The position numbers and the translations under genes were made by a program. A stretch of 64,000 nucleotides of DNA from Begonia masoniana (Eukaryota > Streptophyta > Magnoliopsida > Cucurbitales > Begoniaceae), in assembly GCA_022432975.1 (NCBI GenBank), contig CM039516.1, positions 35,878,099-35,942,098 of the forward strand, read 5' to 3'. This document shows positions 1-13,054 of the stretch, piece by piece; the stretch's first letter is position 1; each line of letters opens with the position of its first letter. A model generated the notes under the pieces. The model was not told the origin of the DNA. It did not search any database and worked only from the letters and a program-made list of their open reading frames with translations.

Positions 1-1377
1 GACTTGTTAATTAATAATCGAATCTATTAGTCTTAATTCTAAATTGAACACACTTTTTATGATTTCAATAACTCAAATTAAATTAAACAACCAAAACAAT
101 TAAAATAAACTAATATAAAGTATCGAAATAGATAAAATAAGATTAAATCTGATTAATAAAAGCCTAGGTACTACGTGTTCATCAAGACAATATTTATTTC
201 ATTCCTTCCAAATTACATTCATAAGTATTCTCCCTATGTTGATGATCGATTTCGCTAAATTATAATACAATCTCTCTCGAGCATTACTTAGTTTATCTGA
301 TTAATGAGTTATCACTTCTCAGTCTCAAATCTAACATTAATCAAATACAATTAAATTAAGAAATCACAATAATCGCATCAATACCGTAACTATATCTAGC
401 CTACGCATATTCATGATATTAATTCCAGTGCTCAGTTGTTTATCACCTCTCAGTCTCAAAACATCTCAAAAATCAAGTAAAGATTGCCCAGAAATTTAAA
501 GGCTTTAAGAATAGAAATTAAATGCGCCAATAATATTGGAAGAAATACTGATAGAATATAATTATACGAAGAAACAGTAATAAACATTGTCTGGCTACAT
601 CGTAGCCCTAGAATAAAAAGTTAGTTCATGCTCAATGAGAGAAAAACAATAATAATAATGATGTTCATAATGGTTATAAGTAAAAACTTCAAAGAAAAAG
701 AAAGAAAACTATGCTAAAATCTTGAATAATTCTTCTCCGCCTTCTGCTTGTCAAAATCGCCGAATCCTCATGAAAATCTCTCTCAATCGCCTCTTGATAA
801 AAATTGCAGAATGCCTCTGCTGTCGTTCGTCTTTAGGTCTAATTCTTCCTCTCTCCTCAGATCAATGGTTTAGATTCGTCCTTTTCCCAGATTAACGGTT
901 GATATTAGACAATACAAACTTTCCAAATTTATAGCCGATCAATCGCCTGCAATGGCCGATCGATCGGTGAAGTTTCTGCCCGTGTAAATCTATTGTTTCT
1001 TCAGCGCCGATCGATCGCCAGCAATGAGCGATCGATCGCCTCCTTCTCTGTCTCGTGCATAATTCTTTTCAACAATTCTTCTCTTCAGCCGATCGATCGC
1101 AAGTGATGAGCGATCGATCGGCTCCTTCTCTGTTTTATTTGCTGCCAATTTTGTATTCTTTTTAGGCGATCGATCGCTTAATGAAGGCCAATCGATCACC
1201 TCTTTCTCTGGTTTCTCAACTCCTCTTCGTCAGCTTCTTCTTTTCTTCCTCTTCCTGTGTTAGGTAAATTTTCTGCACACTTACACAAAATACATCAAAT
1301 TCCTTCAAACACTTGAGATAAACTTATCAAATCAAGAGTAAAAAGAATAAATAAGTGTGTAAAATACACACTTATCA
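1..1377 (-). mobile_element. Probable LTR (gypsy-like), minus orientation, left part unresolved
   Basis: No credible gene is seen. Read on the minus strand, the segment begins at 1377 with TGATAAGTGTGTATTTTACA, a TG start of the kind seen in plant Tat/Ogre-like LTRs (recalled family resemblance, not searched). It contains four imperfect pairs of CGATCGATCG-type palindromes at about 940-1207, 170-440 bp inside that edge, where U3 sequences would lie. The left LTR boundary, primer site and coding region are not visible, so the call rests on one terminus and on context. The ORF at 990-1199 only reads through the palindromes and is not a gene. Confidence 0.4.
940..1207. repeat. Cluster of CGATCGATCG palindromes in four imperfect repeats
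   Basis: Four blocks, near 940-970, 1004-1050, 1088-1131 and 1164-1207, each hold two GATCGATC-type palindromes about 15 bp apart, followed in three cases by a CTCCTTCTCTG-like tail. Spacing between blocks is about 75-85 bp. The first and last blocks have decayed members (GATCAATCG, AATCGATCA). They could be protein-binding repeats in a retroelement U3. Confidence 0.7.
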
Positions 1378-1639
1378 CCAGTAATCGGACATTTGTAAGG
1401 AAGATTTTTTTCTCCCCTGTGCTATTATTCTCTACGTCGAAAACTTGAGTTTTTGGTTGATTAGTATCTTTATTGGTGAAGGGAGTTTGAGTTGCTTGTT
1501 GTACACATTTGGCATCGAAAACATCAAATTTCTAAGGTGTTAATCGAGGATTCAAGAAGATCGTGATTGCTAAATAGAAAAGTATAAATCTAACACCTTT
1601 AACTCTCTAAATTACTTACAAATCATCGATTTTAAGATT

Positions 1640-2787
1640 TGATTTCTGGCATGGGTTGTTAGTTGTAGAAAGCTTCATATTCTACATGTACTCATTATCG
1701 TCAAGCCCAACCCGTTAAGGACCTGAGACCCATCATAATGGGGACCGACTTTGAGTCTATTTTTTGGCACAAATTAAAGCTACTTCACCCAATTAAATTG
1801 AGGGAATAATTTAGAATTTAAGTGCATCAATTTTAATTCAATATTAAAAGATTTTACTCTTGGTTATGTACAAATTTTTTGGATTAAAGTACGGACTCAT
1901 TGTCTTGGATTCTTGGATTTATTGAGTTTTGAACAATTGTAGGCCCACTCGAGGTAGAAGTTTATTTTATGTTCAGTTAAATTTTAATTCAATGATTAAA
2001 TTTATTTATTTAGCATAAAATAATTATTTAATTTTATGTCATTGTTTTATTCATATCTTTATCAATTTTATACTTTCATCATTTGATGTGAACTATGCGT
2101 TTTAACTAAAAGTAATAAGACAGCTGAAGATCCGTATCTTTTGGCACAAAATCCTAAACCTGATCAGGATAATTGAATGGCTTGCAACGCCAAGTGTCGT
2201 TTTTTTTAAATTCTGACTGATGGCCTAACGTGTTCGGACTCTATGAGAGACTTCATTTTCATTGAATTTCTTTTAAAATATCATAGTTGACTTTACCTAA
2301 TTTATATATTGATAAGTATTCTTCTGTATTAATTGTTGAGTATAAGTATAAATATTTTATAAATGTTGAAAATAAACTTTATCCCTATTGAGTTTAGTCG
2401 ACTCACCCTAAATGACGCTCTTTTTTTTTTAGGATCTAATCAAGTATAGATCTAATTATCAGCTCGGGAGCAGTCTCCTTATAAGAATTCTCAATTTTTA
2501 ATAATTTTTTCTTCGAAGATTTATTTTAAATTTTAATATTAAATATTATTGAGAATTTGTAAATTTTATTCTATTGACCTCACTTTGTCTTTTTTGAGTG
2601 ATATCATCATTATCTGTTATTATGTATTGGATCTGTTTATTCCACGTGACTTGGGCCCTGATTTTTTATTAATTTATAAATTTTTCCGCTGCATCCTTCA
2701 ACTAAATAAAATTAATCGTCGGACGATTTGACCCAGTTTTTGGGTCGTGCGTTTTTCATTCTGTCCAGTTCCCCTTTGGGTGTGACA
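1640..2787 (+). mobile_element. Degenerate E-family gypsy LTR, 5' end lost
   Basis: The segment aligns by eye with the complete E LTR at 2932-4627. Shared blocks are AGACAGCTGAAGATCCG (2120), CCTAAACCTGATCAGG (2153), TATCCCTATTGAGTTTAGTC (2380) and the end TTTTGGGTCG...GTGTGACA (about 2740-2787). The 3' boundary at 2787 is firm; the left limit is approximate because divergence hides it. The stretch 1378-1639 next to it has nothing I recognise. ORFs here are short and unsupported. Confidence 0.65.
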
Positions 2788-2931
2788 AGTCTGGGCTACT
2801 AGTACTGTGATTCTGGAAGCAGAATAGCGCCGAAAGCTTCAGTGTAGGCCGAGGCTCTGTGCGCGTAATCGGAACTTGTAATACTTAAGAATAATCAAAC
2901 TTTTCCCCTGTTAGAAATATGTATTAATCAT

Positions 2932-4627
2932 TGTGAAACCCACCAGCTAGGTTAGGGGTGAAAAAGGTAATTTTCTTTTCCCTCATTAACCTGCCACGTG
3001 TGCAACTTATTATAATTTTTACCCTTCATAAAACCCTTTTATCATAACGTTTCAGCAGAGACCCTCTTCCCTGCTGAGAACGACGCCGCGCAGAACAAAG
3101 AGAGGGAAACGGCCGGTGACTACTCGACTTCTGTTTCCGACTAATTTTTGTTTCAAAATACTCATTGTCTTCTTCTCTCCAACCTTTGTAAACGAATTGG
3201 AGGATCGACCCGGGTGCTCGAAAATTGGTGAGCGATTTCCCCCTTCTTCTATATTGTTTCCTTCTTAAATTCTCTGATGGATGATAAACTATTATGAGAT
3301 GGTAAACTATAGGATAGTTGGGGAGAAATGAACTCATGTAGAAACTGAAGGAAAGAAGAATTAGAGCCTCTGATTGTAAGATTAATCAATGTTCGATAAA
3401 CCTTTTCTTGAATGGATTTTAAGATTCAAAAATTATTCTGTGGTATGCTCTGGAATATTGACTGAGATATTGATTGGGAGATTGCCGAGAATTCAAATTG
3501 ATTTTCAGGGTAAAAGTATCCCTTTTACGCAGTTGGGTTAGCAACAGTTGGGTACCCTATAAATCAATGTTTACATATGGCTTGGACATTTTAAAATGTA
3601 ATTCTGATATTGTGGGCAGTAGATTTCGTTGTTGATTTTGGATGAATAAATAATAATCAGGCTTTGATTTCAATATGATGTAGACCATCTTTGAGGGTAA
3701 ACTAGGAGATAAGTTAGCCCAAAAATAATACAGGATTTTACTTTTGCTAGGTACCAATTTATTGAATTAAAGTATGACTCATCGACTCGGACACTTGGAT
3801 ATATATTGAGTTTTGACCTGTTGTAAGCTCAATCGAGGTAGGGGTTCATTTTATTTTCGGTTAAGTATTATTACTTTTAATTCATTAAATTGAATTCATT
3901 TATTCGGCATAAAATGTTCAATTAATTTGGTACTATTGTTTTTTTTCACACATTTATCAACTGCATTATCTTATCATTGATAAAAATTGTGTGGTTTTAA
4001 CTAGAAGTAATAGGACAGCTGAAGAGCCGTGTCCTTGGGCGCGAAACCCTAAACCTGATCAGGGTAATTATGGCGTGCGACCGCCTGATGTCGATGTTTT
4101 GGCCTATGGCCCAGTGTGCTCGGGGTCCGTGAGAGGCTCCATTTTCACCGATCATCTATTTAAATTGAAAACTGCATTTTTATTAAATTTCTGCATAATA
4201 TTTTATAACTGCTGGAAATAAACTCTATCCCTATTGAGTTTAGTCGACTCACCCCAAACGACTACTATTTTTCAGGATTCAGTAAAGGAGAATTTGATTA
4301 TCGGCACGGGAACAATCACTTTACAAAATTCCCTATTTTTAATAAATTTTCTTGAGGAAGTATCTTATATTGTTAAGGTGAGACACTATTGTGGATGTGT
4401 AAGCTTTGTTGTATTTAATTCACATGTGTTATTTTATTTGGACATATATCATTACATCATCTGGTGTCACTTGTTGGACCTGTTTATTTATCTGTCTGGG
4501 CCCTAAATCCTAATTAGTTAATATTCCGCTGCGTTTGGTGAAATTTGGTGTTAAGGGTCGGATGATCTAGTCCTTTTTGGGCCGGGTCGTTCCCCGTTCT
4601 GTTGCGGGTCCCTTTTGGGTCGTGACA
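2932..4627 (+). mobile_element. Solo LTR, E family (gypsy), with ATCAT target duplication
   Basis: The LTR begins TGTGAAACCCACCAGC and ends GGGTCGTGACA (TG...CA). It is flanked by the 5-bp direct repeat ATCAT at 2927-2931 and 4628-4632. No internal retroelement sequence is present, so this is a solo LTR left by recombination between two LTRs. The same LTR occurs in reverse at 44643-46058. A TTTTTCAG before GATTCAG near 4275 looks like a splice acceptor. Length is 1,696 bp. No gene inside it is supported. Confidence 0.9.
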
Positions 4628-4632
4628 ATCAT

Positions 4633-5099
4633 GGTTGATACTGAGTTACCTTTCAAACAGTTTTGGGAAGGAATCGACGAACCTCGACGTTGTGATCGCC
4701 TCTCGGTGGTCGGATGAAGTTTCTAGCCGACGGTAAAAATCCGACTTTTAGTCTCTGTTTTTTGTTGGGATTGTTTGTTGAAAGCTGGATTTTGTGTGGA
4801 ACTCACAATCGACTTCAAACCTTGGAATCGCCGGAATCGTGGACGCAGTCTGGCGAGTCTGCGCTATCGCAGACATTTTCCGGTTGCGAGGACTGTCTCG
4901 TTGGTTCGCTTGCGAGACAGCAAGCCGCGGTCCAGGTAATAATTTGGATCGCAGTTCAATATCTTTTGGATCATGGATTGGGCTGTGGTTGAGCCCTTAT
5001 GGACCTATTTTATGGGCAGCAACATTTTTTGGACTCCGATTTTGTATCTGTTTTGTCCCAAATTTATGTTTTACGCTAATTAAACTATGGGCTACTTAA
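4633..5099. other. Unassigned spacer between LTR copies
   Basis: This GC-richer stretch (for example TCGCCGGAATCGTGGACGC near 4828) contains two overlapping ORFs, 4714-4992 and 4794-5099, that resemble no family I know and lack coding hallmarks. It may be residual host sequence or an insertion in a retroelement. I see no RNA gene or repeat in it. Confidence 0.4.
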
Positions 5100-6626
5100 G
5101 GGAAGGAAATTTGAAATTTAGCCCATAAAATTTTACAATTTGATTTATTATTTAGGTGCCCAAGATTAAATTAAATTTTAGACCTTAGATTTGGACTTGG
5201 ATATTATTTGACTTTGGACAGTGGTATGCCTACTCAAGATATAGATTTATTTGGTATTTAATTTTGCAAGATTTGATTAATTATTTTATTTTGAAATAAT
5301 TGTTAAAAATCTCTTGTTAGTACTTTATTTCAGTGCATATATTATTTTATGCATATTTCTATTTTTCGTTGTGAAAAATTTATTTTAACTAGAGTAACGA
5401 GACATCTGACTGTGCTGTGTTCTTGAACACAAATTCTAATAATAAGGAGGACATACATTTACCGACTCAAAAGTAGGTTTGACGCGCATATTATTCTAAA
5501 TTATTATCTTTCGTAGAATTTTATATTTCATTGGGACGCTAGATTTTTATGGAACTTGTAAACTTTGAATTATTAAAATTTTAGATAGCACATTTTATTT
5601 AGAATTGTGTTTTCATTATATCTGGATGTCATTTCTTCGACTTAGCTTTTATTTGGGGTAATTATCGATTTGAAACCTATACTATACATTTTTTTTCAAT
5701 TCGCCCCTGTGACCTGTACTAAAAAAACCGGAAAAACGAATCATGTACTTTGGTTCTGTTATCTGTTTCGATCTTCTATCAATAATTTCATTAAACCCTC
5801 ATTTAAAAAATTACCAAACAATCTTGGATTCAATTGAAATTTTTACTACTTGTTCCCTACTTAATGAGAAGATAATCTGGAAATTTTTGTTATTTTTTAA
5901 CATATGTACGATTTATTATAATTTTATTTTAGTATTTTATAAAAATATTATAGTAAATCATAACAATTTTAGAAAATCACGAAAAGTTTTCTATTATCTA
6001 CTTATGATAAGTTGAACATGTCAAAAGTTTTTCAAATAAATAAAATATCGTTTGATATTTTTTTAAATTAATCTCAGTTTCTTCTTTACTTTATAAATTA
6101 ATATTTAAAAAACTACCAAACGATATTTGATTTATTTGAAAATATTTTCACATGTTTAACCTATCATGGGTAGATAATAGAAAAATTATAGTAATTTTCT
6201 AAAATTTGTATGATTTATTATGATATTTTTATAAAATACTAATATAAAATTACAATAAATCGTATATATGTTAAAAAATAACAAAAATTTTCAGATTATC
6301 TTCTCATTAAGTAGTAAACATGTGGTAAAAATTTCAACTGAATCCAAGATCGTTTGGTAATTTTTTAAATGAGGGTTTAATGAAATTACTGATAGAAGGT
6401 TAAAACTGATAACAGAATCAAAGTACAGGGTTTGGTTTGCCGGTTTTTTTAGTACACGGAGCGAATTGAAAAAAAGTGTATATAGTACAGGGTTCAAATC
6501 GATAATTATCCTTTAATTTAAATTTTTAAGTCTTCCACTCTCTATTAAATGTTAAAAATTAAGGGTTGGACGATTCAGTCTAGTTTTTAGGTCGCATTTC
6601 TTGTTCTGTCTCGGAGGGGCGTGACA
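5100..6626 (+). mobile_element. Degenerate E-family LTR interrupted by a fold-back element
   Basis: The left part (about 5150-5646) has diverged forms of E-LTR blocks, such as AGAGTAACGAGACATCTGAC near 5391. The right part (6512-6626) carries the typical E end, GGACGATTCAGTCTAGTTTT through GGGGCGTGACA at 6626. The two parts are separated by the palindromic element at 5655-6511. The start is approximate. Confidence 0.6.
5655..6511. mobile_element. Fold-back (large inverted-repeat) transposable element, about 856 bp
   Basis: The element is almost entirely a palindrome. The left arm starts GGTAATTATCGATTTGAAACC and the right arm ends GGTTCAAATCGATAATTATCC. Conceptual reading of both arms outward-in gives nearly the same peptide (LNPHLKNYQTILDS at 5790 plus and near 6370 minus), which confirms arms of about 400 bp. 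Flanks are TTTTATTT (5647-5654) and TTTAATTT (6512-6519), an 8-bp direct repeat with one mismatch, fitting a DNA-transposon-derived MITE or fold-back element. It has no coding capacity. Confidence 0.8.
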
Positions 6627-8908
<2,282 letters not shown>

Positions 8909-9135
8909 CGAACTGTAGAATATACTGTTGGGGTGATTAACGGAGGTGTTGAAGTCATCTGCCGACGACAAGGTCAACGAAAGAAGCAGAAATAGAAAAC
9001 CGAAGACTTCATCAGTGACAAAACGACAAATCACCTATTTCGTTTTCCGGTGACGTCAGCGGCATCAACCGAAAACGACGAAACACCCATTCCCTCTTCC
9101 GGTCAGTAAACGACAAAATACCTATTTCCTCTTCT

Positions 9136-11369
9136 GATGACGTCAGCCGGAAGACAATTACTTTCCTCTTCCGATGACGTCAGCCGGAAGACATACTCAC
9201 CCGACTTCCCTTACACTTCTTCTGCCGATGACGTCAGCCGGAAGACAAATGCTTTCCTCTTCCGATGACGTCAGCCGGAAGACATACTCACCCGACTTCC
9301 ATTACACTTCTTCTGCCGATGACGTCAGCCGGAAGACAAATGCTTTACTCTTCCGATGACGTCAGCCGGAAGACATACTCACCCGACTTCCATTACACTT
9401 CTTCTGCCGATGACGTCAGCCGGAAGACAAATGCTTTACTCTTCCGATGACGTCAGCCGGAAGACAAATGCTTTACTCTTCCGATGACGTCAGCCGGAAG
9501 ACAAATGCTTTACTCTTCCGATGACGTCAGCCGGAAGACAAATGCTTTACTCTTCCGATGACGTCAGCCGGAAGACAAATGCTTTACTCTTCCGATGACG
9601 TCAGCCGGAAGACAAATGCTTTACTCTTCCGATGACGTCAGCCGGAAGACAAATGCTTTACTCTTCCGATGACGTCAGCCGGAAGACAAATGCTTTACTC
9701 TTCCGATGACGTCAGCCGGAAGACAAATGCTTTACTCTTCCGATGACGTCAGCCGGAAGACAAATGCTTTACTCTTCCGATGACGTCAGCCGGAAGACAA
9801 ATGCTTTACTCTTCCGATGACGTCAGCCGGAAGACAAATGCTTTACTCTTCCGATGACGTCAGCCGGAAGACAAATGCTTTACTCTTCCGATGACGTCAG
9901 CCGGAAGACAAATGCTTTACTCTTCCGATGACGTCAGCCGGAAGACAAATGCTTTACTCTTCCGATGACGTCAGCCGGAAGACAAATGCTTTACTCTTCC
10001 GATGACGTCAGCCGGAAGACAAATGCTTTACTCTTCCGATGACGTCAGCCGGAAGACAAATGCTTTACTCTTCCGATGACGTCAGCCGGAAGACAAATGC
10101 TTTACTCTTCCGATGACGTCAGCCGGAAGACAAATGCTTTACTCTTCCGATGACGTCAGCCGGAAGACAAATGCTTTACTCTTCCGATGACGTCAGCCGG
10201 AAGACAAATGCTTTACTCTTCCGATGACGTCAGCCGGAAGACAAATGCTTTACTCTTCCGATGACGTCAGCCGGAAGACAAATGCTTTACTCTTCCGATG
10301 ACGTCAGCCGGAAGACAAATGCTTTACTCTTCCGATGACGTCAGCCGGAAGACAAATGCTTTACTCTTCCGATGACGTCAGCCGGAAGACAAATGCTTTA
10401 CTCTTCCGATGACGTCAGCCGGAAGACAAATGCTTTACTCTTCCGATGACGTCAGCCGGAAGACAAATGCTTTACTCTTCCGATGACGTCAGCCGGAAGA
10501 CAAATGCTTTACTCTTCCGATGACGTCAGCCGGAAGACAAATGCTTTACTCTTCCGATGACGTCAGCCGGAAGACAAATGCTTTACTCTTCCGATGACGT
10601 CAGCCGGAAGACAAATGCTTTACTCTTCCGATGACGTCAGCCGGAAGACAAATGCTTTACTCTTCCGATGACGTCAGCCGGAAGACAAATGCTTTACTCT
10701 TCCGATGACGTCAGCCGGAAGACAAATGCTTTACTCTTCCGATGACGTCAGCCGGAAGACAAATGCTTTACTCTTCCGATGACGTCAGCCGGAAGACAAA
10801 TGCTTTACTCTTCCGATGACGTCAGCCGGAAGACAAATGCTTTACTCTTCCGATGACGTCAGCCGGAAGACAAATGCTTTACTCTTCCGATGACGTCAGC
10901 CGGAAGACAAATGCTTTACTCTTCCGATGACGTCAGCCGGAAGACAAATGCTTTACTCTTCCGATGACGTCAGCCGGAAGACAAATGCTTTACTCTTCCG
11001 ATGACGTCAGCCGGAAGACAAATGCTTTACTCTTCCGATGACGTCAGCCGGAAGACAAATGCTTTACTCTTCCGATGACGTCAGCCGGAAGACAAATGCT
11101 TTACTCTTCCGATGACGTCAGCCGGAAGACAAATGCTTTACTCTTCCGATGACGTCAGCCGGAAGACAAATGCTTTACTCTTCCGATGACGTCAGCCGGA
11201 AGACAAATGCTTTACTCTTCCGATGACGTCAGCCGGAAGACAAATGCTTTACTCTTCCGATGACGTCAGCCGGAAGACAAATGCTTTACTCTTCCGATGA
11301 CGTCAGCCGGAAGACAAATGCTTTACTCTTCCGATGACGTCAGCCGGAAGACAAACATTTTACCAAAAA
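9136..11369. repeat. 37/54-bp satellite array inside the left A LTR, 59 units
   Basis: Each unit starts GATGACGTCAGCCGGAAGAC. Short units (37 bp) continue AAATGCTTTACTCTTCC; long units (54 bp) continue with ATACTCACCCGACTTCC and a TTACACTTCTTCTGCC-like end. Unit starts are 9136, 9173 (long), 9227, 9264 (long), 9318, 9355 (long), 9409, then from 9446 to 11333 exactly 51 periods of 37 bp. That block appears free of substitutions. Each unit holds the palindrome TGACGTCA within CTTCCG...CGGAAG arms, so the array has 59 potential bZIP/TGA-type sites. Short ORFs starting at each ATGACG are repeat artefacts. Confidence 0.97.
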
Positions 11370-12120
11370 TCCATCATAACACTCCAAGTCATTGTATGAT
11401 CAAAATCAGTAAGAACATGAAAATCAGAAATTCTCGAAAACGAAGTCAAGCAGCTGTAATCTCCTTTACTAAAACTCCATATACTCAATTTAAATCATTA
11501 TCCACTAAACCTCTACATCTGTAAACAACATGCTAAACCGCCCCATCAGTTACCATGTCGAGGCCTGAATGCACTCCTCCAAGTCCACTATTCCTCAACA
11601 TGATCAGGAGACCACACCTGCTACCACTTCTTCACCTACATCACAAAATCATCTATTCGCCTAATGCTAAGTCAGGTAAAGCAGTATATGAATGAAATAA
11701 AATGCTGAGCTTAAACTCCTAAATATGCAGTTTCTATTTTCTCCTCTCAGTGGCATACATATTCGTTCATATCATGATCAGATCCCATGGTTCCCTTGGG
11801 AGTGGGATCAATTCTCCCAATGTCTACATCCTCATACTCAATTAAGGGGCGGATGAATTCCCTTAATAGCTGATCTGATCCCATGGTTCCCTTGGGAGTG
11901 GGATCAATTCTCCCAATGTCTAAATCCCTTCATAAGTTAAGGGGTGGATTAGTTCCCTTAATAGTTTGTCTGTCGCATACAGTTCATACCTTACCATTCC
12001 TTACATGAAATTCATTTTCGTAACTTTTAACAAAAACATGATGCATGGACAATAGAAATATTCAAGCATACATAAACCTACTGTTTTGTGATGTAGGCCC
12101 GAAGGCACAAGCAATACTTT

Positions 12121-12130
12121 ACTTACCTGG
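12121..12130 (-). promoter_or_regulatory. Conserved splice-donor-like site CCAG/GTAAGT in the A LTR (left)
   Basis: Plus strand ACTTACCTGG reads CCAGGTAAGT in the sense direction, a perfect plant 5' splice site. It is followed about 35 nt downstream in sense by CCTACATC (GATGTAGG on plus). The same arrangement recurs in the other A LTR and in B, C and D. Use of the site in splicing is inferred. Confidence 0.6.
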
Positions 12131-12488
12131 ATTCCTTGCAAATGCTCGGTTAAGAGCTACTTCGGGGGTTTGTTCACCTATATTCATAAACAGAACGTTA
12201 AACCTCAATCTAAGCTATTCAGAAATCTAAGGAGTGGGTTGGGCATTTCTATTTATCTAACATTCCCGATTCTGCTCTAATCCTCAAGCAGAATCTCTCA
12301 CTCGTAACATTAACAAAATGCATACGTTGGGATCCTTAAGCTACCTAGGTACTAAAATCAGCAATTAATCGAATCAAAACTCACCTGGGTTGGAGGAATC
12401 GGTGAGGAAATCGCCTAGAGAGCTCTGCTGGGTTGAGCTGAAAACCGAGAGTGAAATGAGTATGACGGCTATACCTCATTTACTCTTT

Positions 12489-12498
12489 CCTTAAATAC
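12489..12498 (-). promoter_or_regulatory. TATA-like element of the A LTR
   Basis: Plus strand CCTTAAATAC reads GTATTTAAGG in sense, about 150 bp inside the LTR start. The same element in matching position occurs in C (32023-32032) and D (53432-53441, GTATTTAAAG). If it is the core promoter, U3 is only about 150-180 bp and almost all of the LTR, satellite included, is transcribed. Confidence 0.55.
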
Positions 12499-12680
12499 GT
12501 TATCCATTTGCAAAATTGACAATTACCCTTATGCCCTCACTTAGTTACTCATTAACCTAATTGATTTTACCCCTAATTTCATTCTATAAAATTCACACTT
12601 AGAAGATTAATAGATTATTTTAATTCTAATAAACCGGGTGTTACAATCTACCCTCCTTAAAAGAATTTTGTCCTCAAAAT

Positions 12681-13054
12681 TCAGTACCTGAACAATCTTG
12701 GATGCTGGTCCATCATGTCTTGCTGGCGTTCCCATGTTGTCTCCTCTATATTCTGATTATGCCATAAGACTTTTACTAGTGGAACTTCCTTGTTGCGTAA
12801 TACCTTCACTGCATAATCCAAGATTCTTACTGGTCTCACCTCATAGGTCAGTGTGGGTTGAATTTCAATGTTCTGTTGTTCCACAATCTGAGATGGATCC
12901 CTTAAGCACTTCTTAAGCATAGAAATATGGAACACATTGTGGATTCCTTCCATAGAGTCTGGCAATTGCAGTTCATATGCTGATTTCCCAATCCTCCTCA
13001 AGATTGAGAAAGGTCCAACATATCTTGGGTTAAGCTTCCCTCTCTTCCCAAATC
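12681..13054 (-). pseudogene. A element: C-terminal integrase with chromodomain
   Basis: The readable part, ending at 12681, contains SAYELQLP, then NVFHISMLKKC and finally PLVKVLWHNQNIEETTWE. This is the end of the integrase and a chromodomain-type tail typical of plant chromovirus Ty3/gypsy elements, where it is thought to direct integration to heterochromatin. It is separated from the main integrase ORF by a frameshift near 13054. Its stop codon is about 35 bp from the 3' LTR edge. Confidence 0.85.

Noticed and set aside
2787..2792. AGTCT after the degenerate E LTR, the same five bases as the E-element duplication at 44638
   Set aside because: No matching AGTCT at a left LTR border; coincidence is likely for a 5-bp word.
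9174..11524. Short ORFs beginning MTSAGR in the satellite
   Set aside because: ATGACGTCAGC occurs in every unit, so such ORFs recur by construction; there is no conserved end or context.
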